DNA of 64,000 bases, from assembly GCA_023228145.1 (NCBI GenBank), contig JALOBU010000013.1:1-64000 (forward strand), written 5' to 3'. The position numbers and the translations under genes were made by a program. The notes below the pieces were generated by a model. The model saw only the letters and a list, made by a program, of their open reading frames with translations. It was not told the origin of the DNA and ran no database searches. Position 1 is the stretch's first letter. The number at the start of each line of letters is the position of its first letter. The DNA comes from Bacteroidales bacterium. GTDB taxonomy: Bacteria; Bacteroidota; Bacteroidia; Bacteroidales; CAIWKO01. Positions 17,377-27,876 of this stretch are shown here, one piece after another.

Positions 17377-18396
17377 CTACAGAATATTAACTTCAGGTGT
17401 AAGTTCTAAATTAAATTGTGAAAGAATGCTTTTTTGTATTTCCTGAGCAAGTTCAAGTACATCTTTCCCTGAGGCTTTGCCATAATTAATCAGAATAAGC
17501 GGCTGTTTCTCATAAACCCCAGTTTCGACTTTTCTGTATCCTTTCCAACCGCATTGTTCGATAAGCCAGGCTGCCGAAACTTTGTAACTCTCTTCACCGG
17601 TCTTGTAAAAAACAATATTTGGGTGTTCCTGCTGAAGTTGGTTAAATAATTTTTTAGTAATGACAGGGTTCTTGAAAAAACTACCTGCAGAACCAAGTTT
17701 TTTAGTACAGGGTATTTTCCTTTCGCGGATGTTTTGAATAGCTTTACTGACAGCTTGCAATGTAATTCCTTCAGGAGAGATTCGTTTAACTTCTTCTCTT
17801 ACTCCGCTATAAGTAAGGTTATAAGATGATTTTTTTGATAAAGTGAAAACTATTGATGTTATCACTACTTTTCCTTTTAACTCATGTTTGAAAATGCTAT
17901 CCCGATATCCAAAACGGCAATCTTTTTTTGCGAGGCTTATTTTTTGCTTGTTTTTCAGGTCAAGACATTTTACTTCCAAAATGCTATCTTTCACTTCGGT
18001 ACCATAAGCACCAATATTTTGTATGGGGCAACTTCCTACCTGCCCGGGTACCCCCGTTAGGTTTTCAAGCCCATAATATCCATTGGCAACACAATATGTC
18101 ATCAAGTCTTCCCATAATTCCCCTGCAGCGGCTTCCAAAGTAATGGTATCAGTATTTTCATCAACTCTAATAATCCCTTTGTTGGCAATATGTGCCACTA
18201 ATCCTTCAAAATCTTTCGTAAAAAGGATGTTGCTACCTCCGCCCAGGAGCAAAAGAGGCATCTTATTTATTATGTCTGAACCTAAAAGTTCAATGAAATC
18301 ATTGTCGTTTTTAATTTCTATAAAATTCCGGGCTTTTACGTCAATACCAAAAGTATTGTATGGCTTTAGCGATATGTTTTCCTGAAACTGTAGCAT
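17377..18396 (-). CDS. murB: UDP-N-acetylenolpyruvoylglucosamine reductase MurB
   Basis: A 339-residue type I MurB (E. coli 342), the FAD enzyme that reduces UDP-GlcNAc-enolpyruvate to UDP-MurNAc with NADPH. The N-terminal NTFGIDVKA and PLLLLGGGSNILF segments (about 14-22 and 48-60) form the FAD-binding part. LTGVPGQVGSCPIQNIGAYG (about 119-138) is the conserved flavin loop, and GSAGSFFKNP (about 231-240) holds the proton-donor serine. It lies 4 bases downstream of pyrG, linking a cell-wall step to nucleotide synthesis in one transcript. Confidence 0.95.
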   Translation of the reverse strand: MLQFQENISLKPYNTFGIDVKARNFIEIKNDNDFIELLGSDIINKMPLLLLGGGSNILFTKDFEGLVAHIANKGIIRVDENTDTITLEAAAGELWEDLMTYCVANGYYGLENLTGVPGQVGSCPIQNIGAYGTEVKDSILEVKCLDLKNKQKISLAKKDCRFGYRDSIFKHELKGKVVITSIVFTLSKKSSYNLTYSGVREEVKRISPEGITLQAVSKAIQNIRERKIPCTKKLGSAGSFFKNPVITKKLFNQLQQEHPNIVFYKTGEESYKVSAAWLIEQCGWKGYRKVETGVYEKQPLILINYGKASGKDVLELAQEIQKSILSQFNLELTPEVNIL

Positions 18397-18400
18397 CCGA

Positions 18401-20020
18401 TTATCTTTTTGTATTGTTATGCTTACAGGCGGCCTCTATAAAAGCTGAGAAAAGGGGATGTGGATTCAGGACAGTACTTCGGTATTCCGGATGAAACTGC
18501 ACTCCAATAAACCAGGGGTGTTTAGTGTATTCCATTATTTCAACCAGTTGATTTTTTTCGTTTATTCCTGCAGCTATCATTCCTTCTTTCTCAAACTGTT
18601 CAAGGTAATAATTGTTAAATTCATAGCGATGACGGTGACGCTCTGCTATTTCTGATATTTTGTAAATGCTGTATGTTTTAGTGCCTTCCTTAATGCTACA
18701 TTCGTATGCTCCGAGACGCATCGTGCCGCCTTTGTTTGAAACTTTTTTTTGCTCTTCCATGATGTCTATTACGGGATGAGAAGTAGCAGGATTCATTTCT
18801 GTGGAATGAGCGTCATTCATATATAAAACATTACGGGCAAATTCCACAACAGCGCATTGCATGCCAAGACAGATTCCCAAAAATGGAATGTTCTTTTCCC
18901 TGGCATAGCGTATGGATGTGATTTTTCCTTCAATGCCTCGTTCTCCGAAGCCGGGAGCCACTAATATCCCATTCATGCCCTCAAGTTGTTGAGGAACGTT
19001 TTCCGGAGTGATATGTTCTGAATGTACCAGTTTCAAATTCACTTTGCACTGCAATGATGTTCCTCCATGGACAAAAGATTCGAGAATGGATTTGTAGGCA
19101 TCTTTCAGCTCAACATATTTTCCAACCAGGGCAATGTTTACCTGTGAATGAGGGTTTTTTAATTTACACAGGAATTTATTCCATTTATCCAGGTCAGGCT
19201 CTTTGTCGTAAGGCATTCTTGTTTTCTCAAGTACTTCCACATCAAGCATTTCTTTGTGCATAAGCAAAGGTACATTATATATCGTTTCCGTGTCTATGGA
19301 TTCGATGACGGAACGCGGGGAAACATTACAAAACAGTGCGATTTTATATTTCAGCCCATCACTGAGAGGTTTTTCGGAACGGCATACAAGTATGTCGGGC
19401 TGAACTCCCAGTTCTAAAAGAGTTTTAACAGAATGTTGTGTCGGTTTTGATTTTAATTCTCCGGCAGCAGCCAGGAAAGGCACTAATGTCAGGTGAATGA
19501 CCACGCAGTTATTTTCTCCGAGTTCCCATTTCATCTGTCGTACAGCTTCAATAAAAGGCAGTGATTCTATATCACCGACTGTGCCTCCAATTTCAGTAAT
19601 AATAAAATCCCATTTGCCTTCTTTAGCCAGCAAACGGATACGGTATTTTATCTCGTCGGTGATATGGGGAATTACCTGAACGGTGTCGCCCAGATAATCA
19701 CCGCGTCTTTCTTTTTCGATAACAGCCTGATAAATTCTCCCTGTAGTGATATTGTTAGCCTGTGATGTGGAAACATTGAGAAAACGTTCGTAATGCCCAA
19801 GGTCCAGGTCGGTTTCAGCACCGTCATTTGTTACAAAACATTCTCCGTGTTCGTAAGGATTAAGGGTGCCGGGGTCAATATTAATATAGGGGTCAAATTT
19901 TTGAATGGTTACCGAATAACCACGTGCCTGAAGTAGTTTTGCCAGAGAAGCGGAAATAATACCCTTTCCAAGAGATGAAACAACTCCACCTGTGACAAAG
20001 ATGTATTTTGTCTGTTGCAT
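18401..20020 (-). CDS. pyrG: CTP synthase
   Basis: A 539-residue glutamine-dependent CTP synthase (E. coli 545) that aminates UTP to CTP. The N-terminal synthetase begins KYIFVTGGVVSSLGKGI with its P-loop, followed by FDPYINIDPGTLNPYEHGE. The C-terminal class I glutamine amidotransferase has the nucleophile loop GICLGMQ (about 383-389) and the catalytic QFHPEYRS region near the end. An ATG 7 codons upstream is possible, but the family normally starts just before KYIFVTGG, so 20020 is used. murB follows directly. Confidence 0.96.
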   Translation of the reverse strand: MQQTKYIFVTGGVVSSLGKGIISASLAKLLQARGYSVTIQKFDPYINIDPGTLNPYEHGECFVTNDGAETDLDLGHYERFLNVSTSQANNITTGRIYQAVIEKERRGDYLGDTVQVIPHITDEIKYRIRLLAKEGKWDFIITEIGGTVGDIESLPFIEAVRQMKWELGENNCVVIHLTLVPFLAAAGELKSKPTQHSVKTLLELGVQPDILVCRSEKPLSDGLKYKIALFCNVSPRSVIESIDTETIYNVPLLMHKEMLDVEVLEKTRMPYDKEPDLDKWNKFLCKLKNPHSQVNIALVGKYVELKDAYKSILESFVHGGTSLQCKVNLKLVHSEHITPENVPQQLEGMNGILVAPGFGERGIEGKITSIRYAREKNIPFLGICLGMQCAVVEFARNVLYMNDAHSTEMNPATSHPVIDIMEEQKKVSNKGGTMRLGAYECSIKEGTKTYSIYKISEIAERHRHRYEFNNYYLEQFEKEGMIAAGINEKNQLVEIMEYTKHPWFIGVQFHPEYRSTVLNPHPLFSAFIEAACKHNNTKR

Positions 20021-20256
20021 AGTTGTATTATTAAGAAACAAATTAAAACATAAAAGAAATATCGTGAAAGACCATATTCATTATTTTATTAACAGCATAA
20101 TACACCTTATAGCAAATGCTTTTGCTCATTATGTTCTGATTGTAAGAAATTTTTAGAGTTATTAAAGGTAATTTGTTAAATAATTGTTGGTTTTTTTGCC
20201 TGATTGTATTGAACCCTGATTTAAATTTTTATTAATATTGCTGTCTGATGACAATT

Positions 20257-20264
20257 TATTTTTG
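20257..20264 (+). promoter_or_regulatory. -7 box (TATTTTTG) for the DUF1846 gene
   Basis: TATTTTTG ends only 8 bases before the ATG at 20273, implying a very short leader. A TTG lies 16 bases further upstream (20238-20240), shorter than the usual spacing. Confidence 0.45.
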
Positions 20265-20272
20265 ATAAGATA

Positions 20273-21799
20273 ATGGATAGAATTAAACACATTGGTTTTG
20301 ATAATGAGGAATACCTTAAGGAACAAACTACAGCTATTCTTGAACGGGTAAGCCGCTTTGACGATAAATTATATTTGGAATTCGGAGGTAAAATTCTTTA
20401 TGATTATCATGCAGCAAGAGTATTACCGGGATTTGACCCCAATGTAAAAATGAGATTACTTCAACTTTTAAAAGACAAAATTGATGTAATCATGTGTATT
20501 CATGCAGGAGATATTGAGAGAAAAAAAATAAGGGCAGACTTCGGAATTACTTATGATGTGGATGCACTGAAAACCATAGATGATTTCAGGGAATGGGGCT
20601 TGGATGTTACGGCTGTGGTTATTACCCGCTATCAGAACCAGCCTACTGCAAGATCCTTTAAAAACAAATTAGAGTTAAGAGGGGTAAAGGTATATTTACA
20701 TTACCCTACAAAAGGGTATCCAACAGATGTTGACCTGATAGTAAGTGACCAGGGATATGGTGCTAATGAATACATCTGCACAACACATCCCATTGTGATT
20801 GTAACTGGTCCCGGTCCTGGCAGTGGCAAACTTGGAACATGCCTGTGCAACCTGTACCATGAATATAAAAAAGGAGTCAAAGCCGGGTATGCAAAATTTG
20901 AAACATTTCCAATCTGGGACTTGCCATTACAACATAAGGTTAATGTTGCTTATGAAGCTGCAACAGCAGATCTGAAAGATGTTAACATGATTGATACACA
21001 CCATCTGAAAGCTTATAATGTTGAAGTCGTTAACTATAACCGTGATATTGAAGCGTTTCATCTTCTGAAAAGGATACTTGAAAAAATAACGGGAGGAGAA
21101 TCCATGTATAAATCTCCCACGGATATGGGTGTTAACCGGGCAAGCTCTGGGATTGTTAATGAAGATGTTATTTCCGAAGCTGCTCATCAGGAAGTTATTC
21201 GCAGATATTTCAGGTGCGCTGTGGAGTATGCTTTAGGCCTTATAGATAAAGACACTCTTGAGCATATCAACAATATAATGAAAAAAGTTGGTGCACATGT
21301 TGAAGACAGGAAGGTTGTGCTCCCTGCAAGGGAAGCTGCAAAAAGTGCAATGGAAAGTGGAAAAGGAAATGCAGGTTTATTTTGCGGAGCTTCTATTGAA
21401 TTAAATGACGGCACCATTATAACCGGTAAAAATTCTCCGCTTCTCCATGCCTCTTCAAGCTTGATATTAAACGCCTCAAAATATCTTGCGGGCCTGCCCG
21501 ATAGTATGTGCCTCATACCCCAGAACATTATTGACTCGGTAACTTATCTTAAAAAAGATATTTTAAATGGTAAAATGGTCAGCCTGAATTTGGATGAAAC
21601 GCTTATAGCGCTTGGGATAAGCGCTATATCAAATCCTGCCGCACAGATGGCAATGGAAAAACTAAAGCATCTGCGTTATTGTGAAGTTCACCTGACTCAC
21701 ATCCCAACTCTTGGCGATGAAGCGGGACTGAGAAAATTGAAAGTAAACCTGACCTGCGACCCTGAATATTCAAGCAAAAGCCTATTTATAAGCGAATGA
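20273..21799 (+). CDS. DUF1846 family protein
   Basis: A 508-residue cytosolic protein covering the whole DUF1846 family length. Landmarks are the N-terminal KLYLEFGGKILYDYHAARVLPGF segment (here about 36-58), a glycine-rich VTGPGPGSGKLGTCL nucleotide-binding-like loop (about 178-192) and the long helical C-terminus. Members are sometimes annotated as ATP-dependent proteins of unknown function; a P-loop-like ATP site is plausible from the GSGK sequence, but no reaction has been assigned to my knowledge. It is a single-gene unit with its own -7 box, convergent with the aminotransferase. Confidence 0.88.
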   Translation: MDRIKHIGFDNEEYLKEQTTAILERVSRFDDKLYLEFGGKILYDYHAARVLPGFDPNVKMRLLQLLKDKIDVIMCIHAGDIERKKIRADFGITYDVDALKTIDDFREWGLDVTAVVITRYQNQPTARSFKNKLELRGVKVYLHYPTKGYPTDVDLIVSDQGYGANEYICTTHPIVIVTGPGPGSGKLGTCLCNLYHEYKKGVKAGYAKFETFPIWDLPLQHKVNVAYEAATADLKDVNMIDTHHLKAYNVEVVNYNRDIEAFHLLKRILEKITGGESMYKSPTDMGVNRASSGIVNEDVISEAAHQEVIRRYFRCAVEYALGLIDKDTLEHINNIMKKVGAHVEDRKVVLPAREAAKSAMESGKGNAGLFCGASIELNDGTIITGKNSPLLHASSSLILNASKYLAGLPDSMCLIPQNIIDSVTYLKKDILNGKMVSLNLDETLIALGISAISNPAAQMAMEKLKHLRYCEVHLTHIPTLGDEAGLRKLKVNLTCDPEYSSKSLFISE

Positions 21800-21845
21800 A
21801 TTTATTGGTAGTTGTGTTTAAACCATCTGTTCGATTTATTATGAC

Positions 21846-23315
21846 TTAAATGTTGAACCATTTTTGAAGTAAAACATTGTCATTTTCAAATGTATTAATG
21901 CACTTAAACTCATTTGTTTTTGGGAAGTATTTATAGTTTTCTGACCATTTTTTAAAGTTTTTCGCTACTTTATTAATCGCATCAATTATAAAATATAGTT
22001 CTGTGTTGGACATGGTTGGGTGTAAGGACAGGCGGATCCACCCGGGCTTTTCAGAAAGGTCGCCATGAGTGATTTTGGAAGTTATATGTTTGGATTTCTG
22101 GTAACTGACATCAAGCAGAAAATGCCCATAAGTTCCTGCACAGGCACAGCCGCCTCGCACTTGAATTCCAAAACGGTCGTTAAGCAGTTTTACAGCAAGG
22201 TTATAATGTAACCCGTCAATATAAAAAGAAATTACACCAAGCCTATGCCTGATATTATCAGCGAGGATATGAATGCCGGGAATTTTCGGAAGTTTGGAAA
22301 AAGCTATTTTAAGCAATTCTTCTTCGCGTTTCATCATATTTAGAGTGCCCATTTTATTTTTCAGCTCAATACATAATGCTGTCCGGATAGCCTGTATAAA
22401 TCCAGGAGTTCCTCCGTCTTCACGGGCTTCAATATCGTCAATGTATTTGTATTGCCCCCAGGGGTTAGTCCAGTCAACGGTGCCGCCCCCGGGTTGGTCG
22501 GGCGCATAGTTAGGGTATAATGATGAATCAAAAATCAGTACCCCTGAACTGCCGGGGCCACCAAGAAATTTATGTGGTGAAAAATATATGGCATCGAGTT
22601 TTTCAAAAGGGTCGGCGGGATGCATATTGATGTCGCAGTAAGGTGCCGAAGCAGCAAAATCAACAAAGCAAACTCCGCCATATTGATGCATAAGTTTTGC
22701 CATTGCATGATAAGGAGTTGTTATTCCTGTTACATTTGAACACGCTGTGAAGGAACCTATCTTGAATTTACGGTTTTTGTACTTTTTAAGTTCTTTTTCC
22801 AATTGATTCAGGTCCACAAGCAAGTCTTTGCCAGGGCTTACCAAAATGACATCCGCATTCGTTTCATACCATGATGTATGGTTGGAATGATGTTCCATGT
22901 GGGTAATAAACACCACCGGTTTTTCCCTTTGTTGAATGCATTTGCTTTTGTTTATCATCCCGCAGCTGCGTAAACCAAGAATGCGCTGTAGTTTATTGAC
23001 AACGGCTGTCATACCAAAGCCTGCAGTGATAATAACATCGTTGGAGGAGGCATTTACGTGTTCTTTTATCTTATGATGTGCCAGATGGTATGAAAGAGTC
23101 ATCAGGGTGCCTGTTTTAGTAGTTTCCGTGTGCGTGTTTCCTACATAAGGCCCGAAATTGTGTGTAATTTTTTTTTCAATAGGTTGATACAGCCTACCGC
23201 TGGCAATCCAGTCGGCATATATCATTTTAACTTTCCCGTAAGGCGTTTCAAAAATCAAATCGTTTCCAATGATGTTTTTTTTGAAAGCAGCAAAATGTTT
23301 TTCAAGAGAGGTCAT
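21846..23315 (-). CDS. Class V aminotransferase-fold PLP enzyme (cysteine-desulfurase-like)
   Basis: A 489-residue fold-type I PLP enzyme related to NifS/SufS-type cysteine desulfurases and class V aminotransferases. The PLP-binding lysine is K249 in YFSPHKFLGGPGSSG. HMEHHSNHTSW (about 137-147) and VDFAASAPY (about 214-222) fit the cofactor pocket. A cysteine-rich loop RGGCACAGTYGH (about 393-404) occupies the place of the desulfurase catalytic loop, but differs from both the SufS (RxGHHCA) and IscS patterns. It has a C-terminal extension beyond the usual ~400 residues. The substrate is uncertain. It is monocistronic and carries no Suf genes beside it. Confidence 0.82.
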   Translation of the reverse strand: MTSLEKHFAAFKKNIIGNDLIFETPYGKVKMIYADWIASGRLYQPIEKKITHNFGPYVGNTHTETTKTGTLMTLSYHLAHHKIKEHVNASSNDVIITAGFGMTAVVNKLQRILGLRSCGMINKSKCIQQREKPVVFITHMEHHSNHTSWYETNADVILVSPGKDLLVDLNQLEKELKKYKNRKFKIGSFTACSNVTGITTPYHAMAKLMHQYGGVCFVDFAASAPYCDINMHPADPFEKLDAIYFSPHKFLGGPGSSGVLIFDSSLYPNYAPDQPGGGTVDWTNPWGQYKYIDDIEAREDGGTPGFIQAIRTALCIELKNKMGTLNMMKREEELLKIAFSKLPKIPGIHILADNIRHRLGVISFYIDGLHYNLAVKLLNDRFGIQVRGGCACAGTYGHFLLDVSYQKSKHITSKITHGDLSEKPGWIRLSLHPTMSNTELYFIIDAINKVAKNFKKWSENYKYFPKTNEFKCINTFENDNVLLQKWFNI

Positions 23316-23342
23316 TTAAAGATTAAATATTAATGTTACAAT

Positions 23343-26300
23343 TTACTCATCATCATTTTCTTTTTCTTCATCTGCACCGATTTTTTTTAGAAAATCTTTT
23401 TTACGTTTTTCGGTGGAGATTATAAAAGCATACTGTGGCATTTTGTCTTCTGCTTTGAGAATATTTTTATTCTTGCTCATCGCTTCTTTCAAAAGGTCGT
23501 TATAAGTTTTTTTGGAAGAATATGATTGGAATTTATTCTGTGCGTAGTTGAAATAATACCAGTCGTTCTCCACTTCAAAATACATATTGATAATGCTCCC
23601 GCTTCTTTTGCGGGAAATTTCGATAGAACCATCAACATATTTGTTAACCTGATTTTCGTTCATCATGGTTATGCCGATTGAGCCTTCGGATACAAGGGAG
23701 CGCGACTTGGGGTTCCATTTAAATTTAATATCTGAAATCACCAGGGTGTGCTTCATTTCATCGGGAATATTTTTAAATCTTCCTGCTAAACTGAGTTGAC
23801 TGATAAGGTCGTCGGCTTTTTTTGGTCCAACCATAAAGCGCATGGCATTATAAAATTTATCTTCTGACGGGTCAGCGGGTTCGAGGTTCCCATCATTGAT
23901 TATTTCAGAAGCAAACATTTGCCAGGCGTCTTTTTCAAAGAAAAAATCAAGATTCAGGGTCAAGTCAAAAAAGGTGTTTTTGTCAATCAGGTTATTTTTT
24001 ACTGTGCCATAAGACTCCAGATTAACCCTGCCGAGGTTGGCTCCGAGATTCACTTTCCCTTCTCCGAATATTTCACAGTTTTTACGGTCAAGATAAATAT
24101 AGTTGGCTGCCGGAATGTATTTGGCTGAGGAATCAATTAACGGCCCTACATAATATCTTTGTGTTTCTTTGTCATAGGTTATTTGTCCTGAGGCAGTAAT
24201 TACTTCTCCATCGTTAAAACGATTTTTATATTGCTGGAATGCCGCATAAACCATTGTTGAATCATCTCCAATATATAAACCCATGCCCAATTCATTTCCT
24301 GTTGTTCCTTTGACGTATTCTTTAGGTTTTTCACCAATAGGTATAGCTACATTTTCGGGGTCAATATCACTTGTAAAGCGCAACAGGCGGCGCGGCATAG
24401 TATCACAATCGTGTTTTATTCCGGCCCCTCCATCGAAATTCAGAAAGTCATTCCCCGCACTCATGGTAACTTTACCTGCAAAAGTAAAGTATGGACTAAG
24501 GGTAAAACCGGTTTCTTCTTTTATGTCGCCATAAGCAACGCTTTGTCCCGATTTATCCACTTCGATGGCGTGCATAAATATTTTTTGATTTTCCTTCAGT
24601 TCGTCAACATAATCAAGATACCCGGAACCTTTATAAATTTTTCGTGAAAGAATATCTGCCGTAACATCATAGAGGTAGTAATATTTCAAATCGGTATTGG
24701 CAATAATTTTTGCGTTTTTTAAAGTCAGCATTTCAGCTCTTTTCAGTATGGTTACTTTGCCAGAATCAGGGAAAATAGCAGCGTCAGCAACATGAATTAC
24801 CGGGACATCATTTGTATAAATGATATTTTCCGTGAGGTGATAATAAGCTGTCGGCGCATAAAAATTAAGAGAATCCTGTGTCGGGTATTCAGAAACAAAA
24901 TAAGATTCTGTAAATTCTTCGTCAGCAAGTTCCATCAGTGTTTTATTTTTTAAGTAGGAATAGTCATTTTTCAGGCTGCTTTGTAACATCAGTTTGTCTT
25001 TATCCATATACCAGTCGAAGTTATACATAAAGCAAGCATAGTTGTTAAAAGGAAAAGTAATTTTTGAGTTTTCATCATTTGATTTGAATTTTCCCAGTTG
25101 TTTGTCGAAATCAATATCTACATTGAAGTTATCGGTTTTTAGCACCAATTCGTTTAAATCCGGTGTTTTAAATTTAACATTTGTTGTATCGGAATTAAAA
25201 GCATGGTGCCTTAATTTATAATTCTTCGATTGCATTTCCACTTTTCCAAAAATCATGATTCCATTAGCTGATAAACCTTTGGGAGATAATGATAACCCTC
25301 CTTTAAGTATGGTGTTATTGGCAAAAAGGTCAATAGGTTTTGAACTTTGATAAACATTCATAACATCATAATAGGGGTGCCATCTTACTTTTACATCTTC
25401 AGCATATACCGCTGGATACTCAACCGGAGTGTTTTTTTCGGCAATGGTATATTGATAAGCATTAGCAAGCATTGAGTCGGGGAAAAAGATGATATCGTTT
25501 GAACGTGTTACTGAAGTGAGGTATTTCAGGGTGCCTTTCCCAAGGAATCCTTTATAGCTAAGGTCAATTATTGAGTCATAAGTGCCTTTCCCGCTGTATG
25601 CTTTGAATCCTTCTTTCGGCGTGGTAATCACAAAGCCCAGTGAATAATCAGGTTGAACTTTTAATGGTTCTGTTATATCGGGAAAAATACCTGCAGAGAC
25701 GAGGTATCCCTTAAATTGCTTTCTTTCGCTTTCATAATTATCAAGAGTGTCAATACGGAACGGCAGCAAACGGTAGTAAAAACGATCACGGGAATAGACT
25801 TTGTTGAAAATGAATGGTTTGTCATAATAAACATAAGCATCTTTTTTGCTAATGAACGATGGATAATCGGCAAAAGGTTTCAAACCGGATTTGTTGTTGG
25901 GATGGTCTATAAGGATTTCTCCGGTAAGGTTTTCTATCACTGTTCTAACTTTTACAAGGGGGTGGTGTCCGTAGATGTCAGTAGGTTTTGACCGGTCTTG
26001 AACCTTAAAGCTCATAGAGTCAATCATGTCCATGTCGAACTTAAATTTATCATAACTGAACTGGAATTTTTTTCCATAGAAATCAAACAGTCCGGCATGT
26101 ACCCTTCCATCAAAGGTGAAATCTCTGTTTTTCCTGAGTATGACTTCCTGTTCGTAAGGGTCAACGTACACAAATTGAGAATCACTAAGGTAAATACGTG
26201 CCACTCCCCGAAGTTTCAGTTCATTATTAAGCAGGTTAAGAGTGCCATTACTTTTGGATGATATGATGGAGTTAAATTGTATTACGTCGTAATCTGTTTT

Positions 26301-27866
26301 TCCGGCTTTGGCATTAATATAATTATAGATACGGTCTTTTAAAGCAACAATTCCTTCTTCGAAATTATAAACAATAAATCCCTTTTCCGCAAAGTTATAA
26401 AGCATCACCTGCACCTGTTCTTTGTTGATTTTCATCTTTCTTACCACATCGGCTTCGGTAAAAGTTTTTGTCCCTTTCTGGTCAGCAATTTGTTTCAGCA
26501 AAACCAGGGGGTGCACTTCATCCATACCCCTGAGTTTTTCCCATCTGAGCTCATTATAATAATTGTCGGATTCAAAAACGGCATTGCTTTCACTTTCAGC
26601 CCCCCTGATATGTGTAAAGTCAATCAGAGGCTGGTCAAGTTTCCAGTATAGCGCTTCGAAATACATATCAAGCTTGTGGTAAGTATTGACGTAAGGGCTT
26701 TTTGTTATGCCAATATTGTCACGAATCATGCTTAACTCTCTTTCTTCATTATTGAATTTCATTGTAAGTCCGGGGTGAAAAATGGAGTCGTTACCAATAT
26801 AAATTACTATAGCAGCACGGTCGGAATTTATAGTGTTTTTGCGCATTATGAACCCTTTGGATGAGCATTTTACAAAGCGCTTATTGTCTTTCTTAATATA
26901 AATGTAGGCGTTTTGTTCTGCAGTACCTTTCCCAATAAGCTTTTCACCGTGCATGGCAAAACCGCCCTCAAAATCAACATCCTTGAAGATTTCTTTAAGC
27001 TCAAGACGGTTTTCAAAAGAGGTGAAACGGGGGTATGAAATACGTTCTTCACTTACATCGGCAAAAACTTTTTCTGAAAGGCTTCCTATAAGCGGGCGCT
27101 GAAAAAAAATTGTGTTATAAAAAGTAACGGTGTCCACATCAAATTCCGACTTAGTGAGTTGTATTTCGTATGACTTATGAATTTCAGCATGGACTTCTTC
27201 CCATGCAATGCCAACCCTGTCCCAATAAACATTTCCGTTTTTTCCAATCCATTTGTTTAGGGTAGGATAGAATCTTCCCTGAGTGCCATAGATGCAAGTG
27301 CTGTCATTTTTTTTGACACAGGTGAGGTCAAGGGATGGAAATTCAAAATAAGGAATGGAGTCGTATTTATAAATATAGTCGGATGTATTAGCTTTCCAGC
27401 AAACAAGTTTTGTTTCATAAAGGTAGTTTTTTTTAAGCATCAGGTTGGTGGCATCAAGTACAGCCATAAAACGGATGCTGTTGGTCATGCCTGCAAGTTT
27501 ACGTAAGCTGTATTGCCACTCCTGATAGCTTTCTGATGGCAGGTTGGAGTTGTGAAAATTAATACATGCCCGAAGATATTCCAGAAAGTTAGGATAGGGT
27601 TTCATTTTTCGTTTCAGCATTACATTGCAGATTTCGTAAATAGAGTCTTTTTCTTCCTTGTCAAATTTGTTGTTCAGCCACAAATCAGAAAACTCTGTCA
27701 TAAGAGTTTTTCCGGCATCTTTTAGTTCGCTGGATGAAACCGATTGAAACATATCCGTGAGCTCTTTAATAAATGTTGCCGGTTCTTCAGAGAATTTCTT
27801 TCCCGGCTGTGCAAGCATAGGTAATGAGGTCAATAATAAAAGTGCAGAGAGAATATATTTTTTCAT
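23343..27866 (-). CDS. Giant secreted protein of unknown function (1507 aa)
   Basis: A 1507-residue protein with a clear signal peptide (MKKYILSALLLLTSLPMLAQ), so it is exported to the periplasm or outer membrane. The rest is long, beta-rich and aromatic, without membrane helices or an evident T9SS tail, and ends in a charged segment (EKENDDE). I recognise no catalytic motif. Several stretches describe repeated short beta-strand units with a look of periplasmic beta-solenoid proteins, for example around LKGGLSLSPKGLSANG (about 855-870). The ATG 12 codons upstream (27902) would overlap prmA and spoil the signal peptide, so 27866 is preferred. It lies 10 bases downstream of prmA. Large proteins of this kind occur in other Bacteroidetes as hypotheticals. 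Confidence 0.8.
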   Translation of the reverse strand: MKKYILSALLLLTSLPMLAQPGKKFSEEPATFIKELTDMFQSVSSSELKDAGKTLMTEFSDLWLNNKFDKEEKDSIYEICNVMLKRKMKPYPNFLEYLRACINFHNSNLPSESYQEWQYSLRKLAGMTNSIRFMAVLDATNLMLKKNYLYETKLVCWKANTSDYIYKYDSIPYFEFPSLDLTCVKKNDSTCIYGTQGRFYPTLNKWIGKNGNVYWDRVGIAWEEVHAEIHKSYEIQLTKSEFDVDTVTFYNTIFFQRPLIGSLSEKVFADVSEERISYPRFTSFENRLELKEIFKDVDFEGGFAMHGEKLIGKGTAEQNAYIYIKKDNKRFVKCSSKGFIMRKNTINSDRAAIVIYIGNDSIFHPGLTMKFNNEERELSMIRDNIGITKSPYVNTYHKLDMYFEALYWKLDQPLIDFTHIRGAESESNAVFESDNYYNELRWEKLRGMDEVHPLVLLKQIADQKGTKTFTEADVVRKMKINKEQVQVMLYNFAEKGFIVYNFEEGIVALKDRIYNYINAKAGKTDYDVIQFNSIISSKSNGTLNLLNNELKLRGVARIYLSDSQFVYVDPYEQEVILRKNRDFTFDGRVHAGLFDFYGKKFQFSYDKFKFDMDMIDSMSFKVQDRSKPTDIYGHHPLVKVRTVIENLTGEILIDHPNNKSGLKPFADYPSFISKKDAYVYYDKPFIFNKVYSRDRFYYRLLPFRIDTLDNYESERKQFKGYLVSAGIFPDITEPLKVQPDYSLGFVITTPKEGFKAYSGKGTYDSIIDLSYKGFLGKGTLKYLTSVTRSNDIIFFPDSMLANAYQYTIAEKNTPVEYPAVYAEDVKVRWHPYYDVMNVYQSSKPIDLFANNTILKGGLSLSPKGLSANGIMIFGKVEMQSKNYKLRHHAFNSDTTNVKFKTPDLNELVLKTDNFNVDIDFDKQLGKFKSNDENSKITFPFNNYACFMYNFDWYMDKDKLMLQSSLKNDYSYLKNKTLMELADEEFTESYFVSEYPTQDSLNFYAPTAYYHLTENIIYTNDVPVIHVADAAIFPDSGKVTILKRAEMLTLKNAKIIANTDLKYYYLYDVTADILSRKIYKGSGYLDYVDELKENQKIFMHAIEVDKSGQSVAYGDIKEETGFTLSPYFTFAGKVTMSAGNDFLNFDGGAGIKHDCDTMPRRLLRFTSDIDPENVAIPIGEKPKEYVKGTTGNELGMGLYIGDDSTMVYAAFQQYKNRFNDGEVITASGQITYDKETQRYYVGPLIDSSAKYIPAANYIYLDRKNCEIFGEGKVNLGANLGRVNLESYGTVKNNLIDKNTFFDLTLNLDFFFEKDAWQMFASEIINDGNLEPADPSEDKFYNAMRFMVGPKKADDLISQLSLAGRFKNIPDEMKHTLVISDIKFKWNPKSRSLVSEGSIGITMMNENQVNKYVDGSIEISRKRSGSIINMYFEVENDWYYFNYAQNKFQSYSSKKTYNDLLKEAMSKNKNILKAEDKMPQYAFIISTEKRKKDFLKKIGADEEKENDDE

Positions 27867-27876
27867 AATAACATAA

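Noticed and set aside
20042..20272. Riboswitch upstream of the DUF1846 gene
   Set aside because: The region is AT-rich without conserved aptamer stems, and the -7 box leaves only about 8 bases of leader.
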